Below the pieces are notes generated by a model. That model worked only from the letters and a program-made list of their open reading frames with translations. It was not told the DNA's origin and searched no databases. The position numbers and the translations under genes were made by a program. Source: UBA11606 sp039188975 (lineage in GTDB: Bacteria > Actinomycetota > Acidimicrobiia > Acidimicrobiales > Aldehydirespiratoraceae). From it: 64,000 bases of DNA. Position 1 is the first letter of the stretch, and each line of letters opens with the position of its first letter. The stretch lies in contig JBCCYT010000003.1 in NCBI GenBank assembly GCA_039188975.1, forward strand, positions 1-64,000, written 5' to 3'. This document shows positions 9,456 through 19,184 of the stretch, in pieces.

Positions 9456-11798
9456 GTGACCATTCGTGCGCGAGTTGCGGCGTGGCGCCTGACTCGGGTC
9501 GGTGTTGCCACCGTGATCTGTGGCGTTGTCGCGTCGTTGGTCGGTGCTGCGGTGATGGTCAATGTCGAGCGAGGCCGCCAGCGGTCGTTCACGGCGAATG
9601 CTGCTGAGGCGGAAGCAGCGATTGAGACGCGGCTTGCGGTGTACGAAGAGGTGCTGGAGGGGATCCGTGGTCTGTACCGGTCTGACTTCGGGGTTGACCG
9701 GGCGGAGTTCCATCGGTTTGTGGATGTCGACGGCCTGATTGCGCGTTGGCCGGGTATCGACGTGGTGGGTTTTGCTCGGCGGCTGCCGGCGGAGGCGGTG
9801 CCGGCGTATGAGAGTGCGGTGCGGAGCGACACAACGCTCCATGTCGGCGGCTATCCCGATTTCGCCGTCCGGCCCCAAGCGGTCGTGGGCGCGGATGCGG
9901 TGGTGTTGGAGTTTGTCGAGCCGATGGCCGGCAACGAGGCGTCGCTCGGCTTTGATCTGTCGAGCGATCCCGACCGCGCTGCGGCGATGATCGCTGCTCG
10001 CGATACGGGTCAACCGTCGGCGACGGCACCGGTGCAGCTGGAGAACCGGTCGACGGGTGCATCGGGTGTCGTGCTGCTCGCTCCGTTGTTCGATGGCGAT
10101 GCGACGCGCATTGCGGACCGGCGAGCGAACATCGCCGGTTATGTGGTTGCCAAATTTCGAGTCGATGAGATGTTGTCGGAGGCTACGGCCACGGTTCCGC
10201 TTGGGGTGACGGTGGTCGATGCGTCGGTTGAAACGGAGCGGGCTGGTTTGTTGCTCGGCGGTGATGACGCGTCGGGGCGTGAACTCACGTTCGATGTCTC
10301 GTTTGGGGGTCGGACGTGGCTGGTCCAGGTGCACGACGGGGCGTCGTCGCTCCCGCTGGGTGTTCCGGGACCGGCTTTTGTTGCGGCGATCGGGTTGGTA
10401 CTGACGCTGTTGCTCACCGTGCTCTTCGAGAACCTCGTGCGGTCGTACCGCGATGTGGTTGGGCGGGCGGCGCTTGGCTCTGAGGTTCGGCTCGACCCGA
10501 TCACCGGTTTGTTGAATCGGTTCGGGTTGGCGGAAGCGGTCGCGGTGGAGCTGGAAGCCGCCGATGATCCCGCGAAGGTCGCGGTCGTCTTGCTCGACAT
10601 CGACATGTTCAAACGGGTCAATGACGAGCGTGGTCGGGCGGCAGGGGACGACTTGTTGCGGGCGGTAGGGCGGGCGATTCAGCGCAGTGCGGGGGATGAC
10701 GCGTTTGCGGGTCGGTTGGTCGGCGACCAGTTCGCGGTGGTGCTGTGCGACCGAACGGCTTCTGGCGAACGGGCGTTGGCGTTGGCGCACGGGGTCCGTC
10801 GTTTGATCGCGACGATCCATGAGGTGGGCCGGATCCCGATCGCGGTGACGGCAACGGTTGGTTTGGCGTATGGCCGAGATGCTGATTCCGAAGTGTTGTT
10901 GAACGATGCCGGAGCGGCGCTTCATGAGGCGAAGCGAGCTGGTGGTGACCGGGTCGAGGTGTTCGACCAGAAGCTTCGGCAGCGGCTCGAACGGCAGATG
11001 CGGCTCGAGACCGATCTGCGGGTGGCGGTGCAGGAACGACAGTTCGTTTTGCGGTACCAGCCCCAGGCGAGCGCCCGCACTGGCGAGATCGTCGGTTTCG
11101 AAGTTCTGATCCGTTGGGAGCACCCGGAGATGGGGTTGCTCGGGCCGCAGGACTTCGTGGAGGTTGCGGAGCAGGCCGGGATCGTGCAGCACCTCGACCG
11201 TTTCGTGATCGAGGAGGCAGCCCGTCAGCAACGGGCGTGGCGCGAGCAGCTCGGTCGCCCGGTTGAGCTCGGCGTCAACTTGTCGGGCGTGACGCTGGTG
11301 AAAGACGCAATCGTCGACGTGGTCCGCCAGGCACTCACTCGGTACGAGATGCACCCGAGCGATTTGTGTATCGAGATTACGGAGACGGCGATCATCGATT
11401 CTCCGGAGCTGGCGCAGTCTCGCTTGGAGGCGCTTCGAGCGTTGAGTGTCCGGATCGATCTCGATGATTTCGGCACCGGGTATTCGTCGCTGACCCATCT
11501 GCAGCGGATGCCGCTCACGGGGATCAAGGTCGATCGGTGTTTCGTGAGCGGGATGACGACCGAGGCGAAGGATGCGGCGATCGTCGAGGCGTCGATTCGG
11601 CTGGCCCAGCAGCTCGGCTTGCGGGTCGTGGCTGAGGGGGTCGAGGACACGGCGCAGGCCGCATATCTCGATGCGCTCGATTGTGATCTCCTGCAGGGCT
11701 ACCTGGTCGGGCGACCGTTGAGCCCTGAGCAAGCGACGGAACTGTTGGCGGCGGGCACAATCGTGCCGGTCACCGGCGGTTCGGTTCGTCGTGGCTGA
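9456..11798 (+). CDS. CHASE-GGDEF-EAL c-di-GMP signalling protein
   Basis: 780 residues, GTG start. TM helix about 15-37, an extracytoplasmic CHASE-type sensor about 45-300 (includes RWPGIDVVGFARRLP and GYPDFAVRP), second TM about 308-328, then GGDEF and EAL domains. The GGDEF signature is degenerate: LVGDQF around 422-426, so diguanylate cyclase activity is unlikely, though GTP binding may remain. The EAL domain keeps its metal and catalytic residues: EVLIRW (Glu near 549), NLSG, EITET, DDFGTGYSSL, KVDR, AEGVE. I therefore expect a membrane-bound c-di-GMP phosphodiesterase controlled by an external ligand. Follows the hairpin repeats and has no operon partner. Confidence 0.9.
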   Translation: MTIRARVAAWRLTRVGVATVICGVVASLVGAAVMVNVERGRQRSFTANAAEAEAAIETRLAVYEEVLEGIRGLYRSDFGVDRAEFHRFVDVDGLIARWPGIDVVGFARRLPAEAVPAYESAVRSDTTLHVGGYPDFAVRPQAVVGADAVVLEFVEPMAGNEASLGFDLSSDPDRAAAMIAARDTGQPSATAPVQLENRSTGASGVVLLAPLFDGDATRIADRRANIAGYVVAKFRVDEMLSEATATVPLGVTVVDASVETERAGLLLGGDDASGRELTFDVSFGGRTWLVQVHDGASSLPLGVPGPAFVAAIGLVLTLLLTVLFENLVRSYRDVVGRAALGSEVRLDPITGLLNRFGLAEAVAVELEAADDPAKVAVVLLDIDMFKRVNDERGRAAGDDLLRAVGRAIQRSAGDDAFAGRLVGDQFAVVLCDRTASGERALALAHGVRRLIATIHEVGRIPIAVTATVGLAYGRDADSEVLLNDAGAALHEAKRAGGDRVEVFDQKLRQRLERQMRLETDLRVAVQERQFVLRYQPQASARTGEIVGFEVLIRWEHPEMGLLGPQDFVEVAEQAGIVQHLDRFVIEEAARQQRAWREQLGRPVELGVNLSGVTLVKDAIVDVVRQALTRYEMHPSDLCIEITETAIIDSPELAQSRLEALRALSVRIDLDDFGTGYSSLTHLQRMPLTGIKVDRCFVSGMTTEAKDAAIVEASIRLAQQLGLRVVAEGVEDTAQAAYLDALDCDLLQGYLVGRPLSPEQATELLAAGTIVPVTGGSVRRG

Positions 11799-11864
11799 GC
11801 CGAACGTCCTATTCGTCGACCCGGGCTGCGGCTTGGGTCCTGACCTCGCCTACACTTTCGAACC

Positions 11865-11993
11865 ATGACTCTCGCTGTCGTCTGGCATTTCTGGATCGCC
11901 CCGGTTCTCGTCGGTGCCTGTGTCCTCGTGTTGCTGGTCTCCGTCGTCGGGTACCTCTCGCAGGTCACCTACAAGCGTTACCCGCGGGACTGA
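11865..11993 (+). CDS. Small single-span membrane protein (42 aa)
   Basis: ATG 11865 to TGA 11993, 42 residues. One hydrophobic helix from about 9 to 32 (WIAPVLVGACVLVLLVSVV), then a short basic tail ending TYKRYPRD. Its stop is separated by a single base from the GTG of the DUF2342 metalloprotease, so they are almost certainly cotranscribed and perhaps functionally linked. The hydrophobic stretch, the good codon pattern and the tight spacing argue for a real gene. Function unknown. Confidence 0.6.
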   Translation: MTLAVVWHFWIAPVLVGACVLVLLVSVVGYLSQVTYKRYPRD

Positions 11994-11994
11994 C

Positions 11995-13068
11995 GTGAGC
12001 GGCGCCGTCGATTGGGACGTCGCTCGTACTGTCGCGGCCAAGGTCGCCGGCAAGGAGCCGTACACCGCCGCTCGGTATCGAGACGGCTTGGAAGAGGATT
12101 TCGATCGGTACACGGCGATGGCCGAGGATCTCGTGGCCGAGTGCACCGGGCTTCGGTCGTTGGACGGCAACGCCCGGGGGCGGGTCACGAATCGTGAGGG
12201 CTGGGTCGAAGCGAACCTGGCGTCGTTTCAGCGCCTGCTGAAGCCGATCACGAACAAGCTCGAAGACAAGATGGACGGCAACGACGGCGGCTTCGGTTCG
12301 AAGATCGCCGGCGCGGAGCTGGGCGCGATGCTGGGTTGGATGTCGACTCGGGTGCTCGGCCAGTACGACTTGCTGGTCATCGAAGACGAGAATCCTGAAG
12401 AGCAAGACATCGTCTATTACGTCGCTCCGAACGTGTTGGCACTGGAGAAGCGCTACGCGTTCCCTCCCCAGGAGTTCCGGCTCTGGTTGGCGCTGCACGA
12501 AGTCACCCACCGGGCCCAGTTCACCGGGGTGCCGTGGATGCGCGAGCACTTCCTCGGTCTGGTGAATTCCACGATGGATTCCGTCGACCCCGACCCCAAG
12601 CGGGTGTTGGCGGCGGCCCAGCGGCTGCTCGAAGCTCGCAAGCGGGGCGAAGACCCGATGGATCAGGGCGGCATCATGGCCTTGTTCGCGTCGGAGGAGC
12701 AGCTGGCGGTGATCAATGAGGTCGCCGGCCTGATGAGCCTGCTCGAAGGTCACGGCGACGTCACGATGGATCGGGCCGGCAAGGATCTGATCCCGTCGCA
12801 GGAACGGTTCGCTCGGGTGCTGCGCAACCGTCGTCAGAACACGAGCGGATTCGCGAAGGTGTTCCAGCGTCTCGCCGGGCTCGAAGCGAAGATGAAGCAG
12901 TACGCCGAAGGCGAGTACTTCATCGATGTGGTCGAGAAGGCGGGCGGTATCGAGATGCTCGACAAGGCGTGGGCCGAGCCGGCGAATGTGCCGTCGATCT
13001 CGGAGATCCGTGAGCCGTCGCTGTGGCTCGACCGGGTCAACGCAACGTCGGCGGCGTCGGCTGCCTGA
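11995..13068 (+). CDS. Zinc-dependent metalloprotease family protein (DUF2342)
   Basis: 357 residues. The zinc motif HEVTH is at 168-172 inside WLALHEVTHRAQF, characteristic of the actinobacterial DUF2342 family (TIGR03624/TIGR03883; Mycobacterium Rv3626c-like). The conserved YYVAPNVLALEKRYAFPP and the helical C-terminus GHGDVTMDRAGKDLIP also fit. No signal peptide, so cytoplasmic. GTG start is 1 bp after the small membrane gene. tilS begins 4 bp after the stop, the same gene order as in mycobacteria. Peptidase activity is predicted from the motif; physiological substrate unknown. Confidence 0.88.
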   Translation: MSGAVDWDVARTVAAKVAGKEPYTAARYRDGLEEDFDRYTAMAEDLVAECTGLRSLDGNARGRVTNREGWVEANLASFQRLLKPITNKLEDKMDGNDGGFGSKIAGAELGAMLGWMSTRVLGQYDLLVIEDENPEEQDIVYYVAPNVLALEKRYAFPPQEFRLWLALHEVTHRAQFTGVPWMREHFLGLVNSTMDSVDPDPKRVLAAAQRLLEARKRGEDPMDQGGIMALFASEEQLAVINEVAGLMSLLEGHGDVTMDRAGKDLIPSQERFARVLRNRRQNTSGFAKVFQRLAGLEAKMKQYAEGEYFIDVVEKAGGIEMLDKAWAEPANVPSISEIREPSLWLDRVNATSAASAA

Positions 13069-13072
13069 GCCG

Positions 13073-13960
13073 ATGGCGATCGCGGAGCTGCTCGAACGAT
13101 GCAGCTTCGGCGAGGGTGAGCTGCATCTCGGGGTGAGCGGCGGCACGGACAGTGTTGCGATGGCGGTGCTGGCGCGTGCGGCCGGGCGGCCGTTCACGAT
13201 CTGGCATGTCCATCACGGCGTGCGAGCAGGCGCCGACGGCGACGCCGCGTTCGTCGAAGACTTGGCGGCCGAGTGGGGGGTGCCGTTCGAACTGCGTCGC
13301 CTCGATCTGGAACCCAGCGCGAACTTCGAAGCGACCGCTCGCGAGCAGCGATACGCCGTGCTGCCCAACGATGTGTGCGTGGCTCACACGGCCGACGACC
13401 GGGCCGAGACGGTGCTGCTCAACCTGTTTCGTGGCGCCGGGCTGGTCGGTGCTGCGGCTCGCATGGAGCAGGTGCGTCGACCGATCCTTCGCTTGCGGCG
13501 ATCCGACACCGAGGCGGTGTGTGCCGAAGCGGGGATCGTGCCCCGTGAAGATGAAACGAACGCCGATGTTCGGCATCGTCGTGCTGCGGTGCGGCACCGG
13601 GTGCTGCCCGAGGTCAATGCCGTATTCGATCGTGACGTGGTGCCGATCCTCAACCGGCACGCCGACCTGCTCGCCGACGCCCTCGACGTGGTGGCGACCG
13701 CGGCCGACGCGGTCGATCCGACCGACGCAAGAGCGTTGCGGGCGGCGCCGCGGGCGGTGGCGAGCGAAGCGCTGCGACGGTGGATCGTGGCCGAATCCAA
13801 CGATCCGTACGCCGTCGACGCCGCAACGATCGACCGGGTGCTGGCCGTCGTCGATGGCGAATGCCGAGCGGCGGAAACGGTGGGCGGGCATCGGGTTGCC
13901 CGGCGAGAGGGGCGGCTGTCGTTCTCGGTAGCCTCGGGGGATGGACAAGCCCGCACCTGA
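13073..13960 (+). CDS. tilS: tRNA(Ile)-lysidine synthase
   Basis: 295 residues. The N-type ATP pyrophosphatase loop SGGTDS is at 22-27, followed by WHVHHGVR and HTADDRAETVLLNLFRG, both diagnostic of TilS. It adds lysine to C34 of the CAT-anticodon tRNA-Ile so that it reads AUA and is charged with Ile. Shorter than E. coli TilS; the C-terminal substrate-binding domains are reduced, as in other actinobacteria. The ATG lies 4 bp after the metalloprotease stop. Its last 20 bp overlap the next small ORF. No hpt-ftsH follows here, unlike in many relatives. Confidence 0.93.
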   Translation: MAIAELLERCSFGEGELHLGVSGGTDSVAMAVLARAAGRPFTIWHVHHGVRAGADGDAAFVEDLAAEWGVPFELRRLDLEPSANFEATAREQRYAVLPNDVCVAHTADDRAETVLLNLFRGAGLVGAAARMEQVRRPILRLRRSDTEAVCAEAGIVPREDETNADVRHRRAAVRHRVLPEVNAVFDRDVVPILNRHADLLADALDVVATAADAVDPTDARALRAAPRAVASEALRRWIVAESNDPYAVDAATIDRVLAVVDGECRAAETVGGHRVARREGRLSFSVASGDGQART

Positions 13961-14090
13961 CGCCGCGAAGCTGCTCGCCTACTGGGAAGAGTGGGAGACC
14001 GGCGAAACCCCGCCCGGCAAGGTCATGAGCAATCTCAAGACCGGCGGCCTGCCCGACCTGTTGCAGTCGCTGATCGAGGGCGAGTCCTGA
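13941..14090 (+). CDS. Small conserved-looking acidic protein (49 aa)
   Basis: ATG 13941 preceded by CGGGGG, TGA at 14088-14090. The 49 residues read as a compact helical protein with LLAYWEEWETGETPPGKVMS and LKTGGLPDLLQSLIEG. The WEEWE.GE.PPG..M.NLKT.GL..LL pattern resembles small actinobacterial hypothetical proteins I have seen, without known function. The start overlaps the end of tilS by 20 bp, and the stop overlaps the putative start of the Nudix gene, so it is probably a coupled middle gene. Confidence 0.65.
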   Translation: MDKPAPDAAKLLAYWEEWETGETPPGKVMSNLKTGGLPDLLQSLIEGES

Positions 14091-14812
14091 GCGACCGGTT
14101 TGCCCCGCCACCCGGTCGCGGGGGACCTCAGGTCATCCCTCGTCCTCCGAGTGCCGAGGTCGGCGGACCGCCGCCGTGGGGCGTGCGGCGCGATGGTGCG
14201 CCGTTACCGTCGCTGGACGAGATCGTTGCTCGCCTCGACGCGCACCGTGACCCGGTCGTGCTGGGCGACGTCGCCCCGGAGACCGGCGAATCGGCCGTGC
14301 TGTGTGTGCTGTACGACGACCATGGCGGGCCGCACGTGTTGTTGACCAGACGTTCGCCGAAGATGCGCCATCACGCCCACGAGGTGTCGTTCCCGGGCGG
14401 TCGCCGCGACGACACCGACGCCAACCTGTGGTCGACCGCGCTGCGAGAAGCCGAAGAAGAGGTGGCGCTCGATCCGTCGACCGTGACCGAGGTCGGCGGC
14501 CTCGACCGGTTCACCACGGTCGGTTCCCGTTCGCTCATTCACCCGTTCGTGGCAGTGAGCGAAACGGTGCCGGACGTGCGGGTTGCCTCACCGAACGAGG
14601 TCGAAGCGATCGTGCGGGTCCCGATCGCTGAGTTGTTGCGGGCCGACGTGTGGCGCGAAGAGATCTGGGGAATCCGCGACCTGGGCCCTCGAGCGTTGAC
14701 GTTCTTCGAGATCGAAGGCGACACGATCTGGGGAGCGACCGGCTCCATGCTGCGCCAACTCCTCGCCATCGCAACCGGAACCGACGGCTCGATCCTCGGC
14801 GGCCCGGGCTGA
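14087..14812 (+). CDS. Nudix hydrolase, CoA-pyrophosphatase type
   Basis: About 241 residues if translation begins at the CTG at 14087, which overlaps the preceding stop and has GAGGG 8 bp upstream; GTG 14183 and GTG 13991 are the standard-codon alternatives, the latter overlapping the small gene by 100 bp. The Nudix region is LLTRRSPKMRHHAHEVSFPG followed by ALREAEEEVAL. Together these match the CoA-ase subgroup (UPF0035 signature plus Nudix box), enzymes that hydrolyse CoA or its derivatives. The N-terminal Pro-rich part (FAPPPGRGGPQVIPRPP) is not catalytic. The domain call is firm; substrate and start are less certain. Confidence 0.82.
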   Translation: MSDRFAPPPGRGGPQVIPRPPSAEVGGPPPWGVRRDGAPLPSLDEIVARLDAHRDPVVLGDVAPETGESAVLCVLYDDHGGPHVLLTRRSPKMRHHAHEVSFPGGRRDDTDANLWSTALREAEEEVALDPSTVTEVGGLDRFTTVGSRSLIHPFVAVSETVPDVRVASPNEVEAIVRVPIAELLRADVWREEIWGIRDLGPRALTFFEIEGDTIWGATGSMLRQLLAIATGTDGSILGGPG

Positions 14813-14815
14813 TCC

Positions 14816-15625
14816 TCAGCAGCTGGTCTCGTGCTCGGCGGTGCTGAGGTTGGTGAGGAGTTGGGTGACGCCGACGGCGGTCGGGTGGAGGAAGTCATCG
14901 ACCGGTTCCCGGTGGCCGACCGTTTCGACGTCGCGGATCGACCACGGCAAGAGTTCGCATCCCAGCCCGGCGGCGACGAGGTCGTTGAGGGCTCGTAGCT
15001 CGGCGGTTTCTTGTGGTGTGGGTGTGGGTTGGCCGAGCGGTCCGTAGATCACGGGCACGCCGACGACGATGACGCGATGGCCAGCGTCCCGGTAGCGCTC
15101 GACCGCATCGACATAGGGGGTTGCGTCGGCGATGCCGACATCCCAAATCGACACGCCGATCACGACGGTGCCGTCAAAGTCCGCGTCGGGGAGGTCGAGT
15201 CGGTTGACCTCCCCGACCAGAGGGGCGAGCACGAACCCGCGGCCCGGATAGGCCGAACCGAAACCGATTTCTTCGGCGGCCGCAGTGAACGTCGAGTCGC
15301 CGACGAGGAACCAGCTGCGGTCGTCGGCGTCGAGTTCGATCGGGCCCGCCAGTGCGGTCAGCGCAGCCCGGTCGACCGCCTGCTCGGGATCACCCAAACC
15401 GGCCGGCTGATCGCGTTCGTCGACCGCGGCGTTGCCGGTTTCGGTTTCGCTCGGCTCGTCGCCGACGACTCGCTCGACCCCGACCGCAGGCGGCGGTACC
15501 GCCGGTCCCTGCGTTGGCGTGCTGTCGGCCATCACGACCCCGGCAATGAGCGCGGCAAGGAGCACCGGACGAACGCGGTGGGTCCATGGCGTTGCCTCGC
15601 CATCGGCCGGGGGGAGCAGTGGCAC
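14816..15625 (-). CDS. SGNH/GDSL-type hydrolase, membrane-anchored or secreted
   Basis: 269 residues from a GTG. One hydrophobic N-terminal stretch (VLLAALIAGVVMA, about 21-33) acts as signal or anchor, then a low-complexity Pro/Glu linker, then a hydrolase fold: WFLVGDSTFT provides block I with the nucleophilic Ser, VVIGVSIWDVG is in the position of blocks II/III, and DDFLHPTAVGV gives the Asp-x-x-His pair of block V. Such proteins deacylate or deacetylate envelope glycans or lipids. Convergent with the Nudix gene (3 bp between stops). Substrate unknown. Confidence 0.72.
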   Translation of the reverse strand: MPLLPPADGEATPWTHRVRPVLLAALIAGVVMADSTPTQGPAVPPPAVGVERVVGDEPSETETGNAAVDERDQPAGLGDPEQAVDRAALTALAGPIELDADDRSWFLVGDSTFTAAAEEIGFGSAYPGRGFVLAPLVGEVNRLDLPDADFDGTVVIGVSIWDVGIADATPYVDAVERYRDAGHRVIVVGVPVIYGPLGQPTPTPQETAELRALNDLVAAGLGCELLPWSIRDVETVGHREPVDDFLHPTAVGVTQLLTNLSTAEHETSC

Positions 15626-15663
15626 ATGTCCAGAGTCGGCAGTTCGTCGCCTACCATCAGGAG

Positions 15664-16044
15664 ATGCCCGAGATCCGATTCTCTGCCGACACCCACCCGG
15701 AGCTGGTTCGTCAGGTCCAGGTTTGGCTCGAGTCGACGGAGGCTGAGCGCACCGCGAGCGATGTGGTAGAGGTCAGCGCCCAGCTGACCAAGGATGCGTT
15801 GCGAATCATCGCCTCCGCGGCCCCGGCCCCGATTGCGGAATCCGACCTGGTGAAGGGGTTGACCGGCCTCGGTCATCGGGCCACCGACATCAGCCGCGAC
15901 ACCATGCTCGCCGGGCTCGACGGGCTCGCATCGGTGACCGACGGTCGCCTCGTGAAGAAGGTCAGCGAGAGCGGCGCCAAAGCCGCGTATGAAATGAATG
16001 CAGCCACCGCGAGGCAGCTCCTGAAGTCCGTCCTCGGCGGCTAA
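15664..16044 (+). CDS. Hypothetical protein (126 aa)
   Basis: Not recognised. 126 residues from ATG 15664, no signal peptide or membrane segment, helical and slightly acidic, with Ala-rich helices and a KKVSESGAKAAYEMNA segment near the end. Divergent from the SGNH gene, 38 bp away, and followed by a small hairpin and then guaB3-guaA, so it may be the first gene of that unit. Normal codon use for the region supports coding. A wHTH-like fold is possible but I cannot show it. Confidence 0.7.
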   Translation: MPEIRFSADTHPELVRQVQVWLESTEAERTASDVVEVSAQLTKDALRIIASAAPAPIAESDLVKGLTGLGHRATDISRDTMLAGLDGLASVTDGRLVKKVSESGAKAAYEMNAATARQLLKSVLGG

Positions 16045-16059
16045 CATCGTCTCTTTCCA

Positions 16060-16075
16060 CCCCACGCTGGTGGGG
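16060..16075 (+). terminator. Short hairpin upstream of guaB3
   Basis: CCCCAC, loop GCTG, GTGGGG: a perfect 6-bp GC stem between the 126-aa gene and guaB3, 20 bp before the guaB3 ATG. No U-tract follows, so it is a weak terminator or leader element at best. I see no purine-riboswitch core around it. Confidence 0.35.
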
Positions 16076-16095
16076 CCGAACGGAGAGGCGCCCCC

Positions 16096-16946
16096 ATGGC
16101 CGAAGTACAGATCGGGCGAGGCAAGACCGCCCGGCAGGCCTACGAACTCGACGATGTGACCATCGTGCCGAGTCGGCGAACCCGCAATGCCGACGACGTC
16201 GACCTGTCGTGGAAGATCGACGCGTACAAGCTTGGTCTTCCGATGATCGCGGCAGGCATCGCTGCGCCGATGACGACCGACGATGCCGTCACCGCGGGTG
16301 CTGCGGGTGCCCTCGCCGTCGTCAACCTCGAAATGCTGTTCGCGGAGCACGGCGATGCCACCGGTCTCGCCGCGGCACTCAACGAAGCCCGTGGGGAGCA
16401 TCGCATCGCGGTCAGCGTTTCCCCGAAGAACGCCGAAGAGCTCGTGCCCCACGCAGTGAAGGCCGAAGCCGAGCTCATCATCATTCGCGGCGATGTCGTC
16501 TCGGCCCAGCACGTCTCGTCACAGGGCGACACGCTCGATCTCAAGACGTTCATTCGCAGCCTCGACACCCCGGTCGTCGTCGGCGCTTGCCAGAGCTACG
16601 AAGCCGGTCTGCACCTGATGCGCACCGGAGCGGCGGGCGTGCTCGTCGGCAACAACGGTGGCGGCGCCGGCATCGACGTTCCGCTCGCCACTGCGATTGC
16701 CGATGTGCGAGCCGCTCGGGTTCGTCACCTCGATGAAACGGGCGTTTACTGCCATCTCATCGCGATGGGCGCGATCGAGAGCGGCACCGACGTCGCCAAG
16801 GCGATTGCCATCGGTGCGGATGCGGTCGTCGTCGACCAGTCGATGGTGACGGGCGATGAACCGGTCGCCGATGACCTGCGAGAGACGATGGCGGTCTGTG
16901 GGTACACCGACGTGAAGGCCTTCCAGAAGGCCGAGGTCGTCGTCCG

Positions 16947-16950
<4 letters not shown>
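16096..16950 (+). CDS. guaB3: GuaB3 family IMP dehydrogenase-related protein, shortened
   Basis: 284 residues against roughly 370 for usual actinobacterial GuaB3. The N-terminus matches the family closely (ARQAYELDDVTIVPSRRTR), as do LKTFIRSLDTPVVVG, LMRTGAAGVLVG, VPLATAIADVRAAR and the end CGYTDVKAFQKAEVVV. Missing relative to relatives are the central helical insert after the first beta strands and the C-terminal segment before the last helix. No catalytic Cys loop is present; the corresponding loop is GNNGGGAGIDVP, and the family in general lacks that Cys. Its ATGA overlap with guaA fits a purine role; GuaB3 enzymes elsewhere have been linked to GMP metabolism, but the reaction of this short form is uncertain. 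Confidence 0.88.
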
Positions 16951-18527
<1,577 letters not shown>

Positions 18528-18533
18528 GGGCGA

Positions 18534-19106
18534 GTGGCAGGAGCGGTGGACGCTGACGGCTACCAGCGGGCGGCCGCGCTGTTCGGCGAGGTCATCACGA
18601 CCCTCACCGATGAGGAATGGGAACTGACCACCCACCCCGACGACTGGACCGCCATCACCACCACGGCCTGGGTCGTCGTCGGCGACGCCCAGTTACGGGG
18701 CGCCGCTGAAGGCGAAGCGCTCGGCACGGTCGGCGAATTCGACGCCGCCATCCTCGGCTCGAACCCGGTCGCCGCATGGCGAGGCACCGCCGTCGCCGCG
18801 ATCAGCGCGTTGCGGTCGGTCGACCCCGCCGCAGTGATCGTTCCCCACCCCGACGGGCACGTGCTGCTCGCCGACCTGCTCGCCCAACGAGTCAGCGAGA
18901 ACCTCGTCCGGGCATGGGACATCGGTCGAGCCGTCGGCCGCCCCGTCGACCTGCCCGGCGATCTCGCCGACGCCTGCCTCGATTTCTGGGCCGACCACGC
19001 CGACGCCGTCCTGGCCGGCGGCGTGCTGCCCGACACCCCGGTCGAGCCAAGCGCCGATGCGTCGACCGTCGAGCGTTTCCTCGCCCTGATGGGCCGAACT
19101 GCCTGA
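18534..19106 (+). CDS. Maleylpyruvate isomerase N-terminal / TIGR03086-like protein
   Basis: 190 residues, GTG start 6 bp after guaA. It reads as the DinB-like four-helix fold of the actinobacterial mycothiol-dependent family: DDWTAITTTAWVVVGDAQLR in the first helices, LLAQRVSENLVRAWDIGRAV in the position of the conserved H..E..vH.wDl helix, and a C-terminal LDFWADHADAV. The family is large and mostly uncharacterised; some members use mycothiol as cofactor. The HxxxH metal ligands are not obvious here, so activity is doubtful. Family assignment moderate. Confidence 0.7.
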   Translation: MAGAVDADGYQRAAALFGEVITTLTDEEWELTTHPDDWTAITTTAWVVVGDAQLRGAAEGEALGTVGEFDAAILGSNPVAAWRGTAVAAISALRSVDPAAVIVPHPDGHVLLADLLAQRVSENLVRAWDIGRAVGRPVDLPGDLADACLDFWADHADAVLAGGVLPDTPVEPSADASTVERFLALMGRTA

Positions 19107-19184
19107 CCCGACGAAACGGCGAGACACCCATCTGAGATACTCGGGACCAGCGGGATGCGGCGGCATCCCTGTCTGGAGAAACCC

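Noticed and set aside
9384..11732. A very long open frame on the minus strand
   Set aside because: It mirrors the CHASE-GGDEF-EAL gene; the translation is a basic, His/Arg/Pro-rich string with no domain, as expected for an antisense frame in GC-rich DNA.
16045..16095. Purine riboswitch before guaB3
   Set aside because: Only a 6-bp hairpin is present; no three-way junction or conserved core fits in the space.
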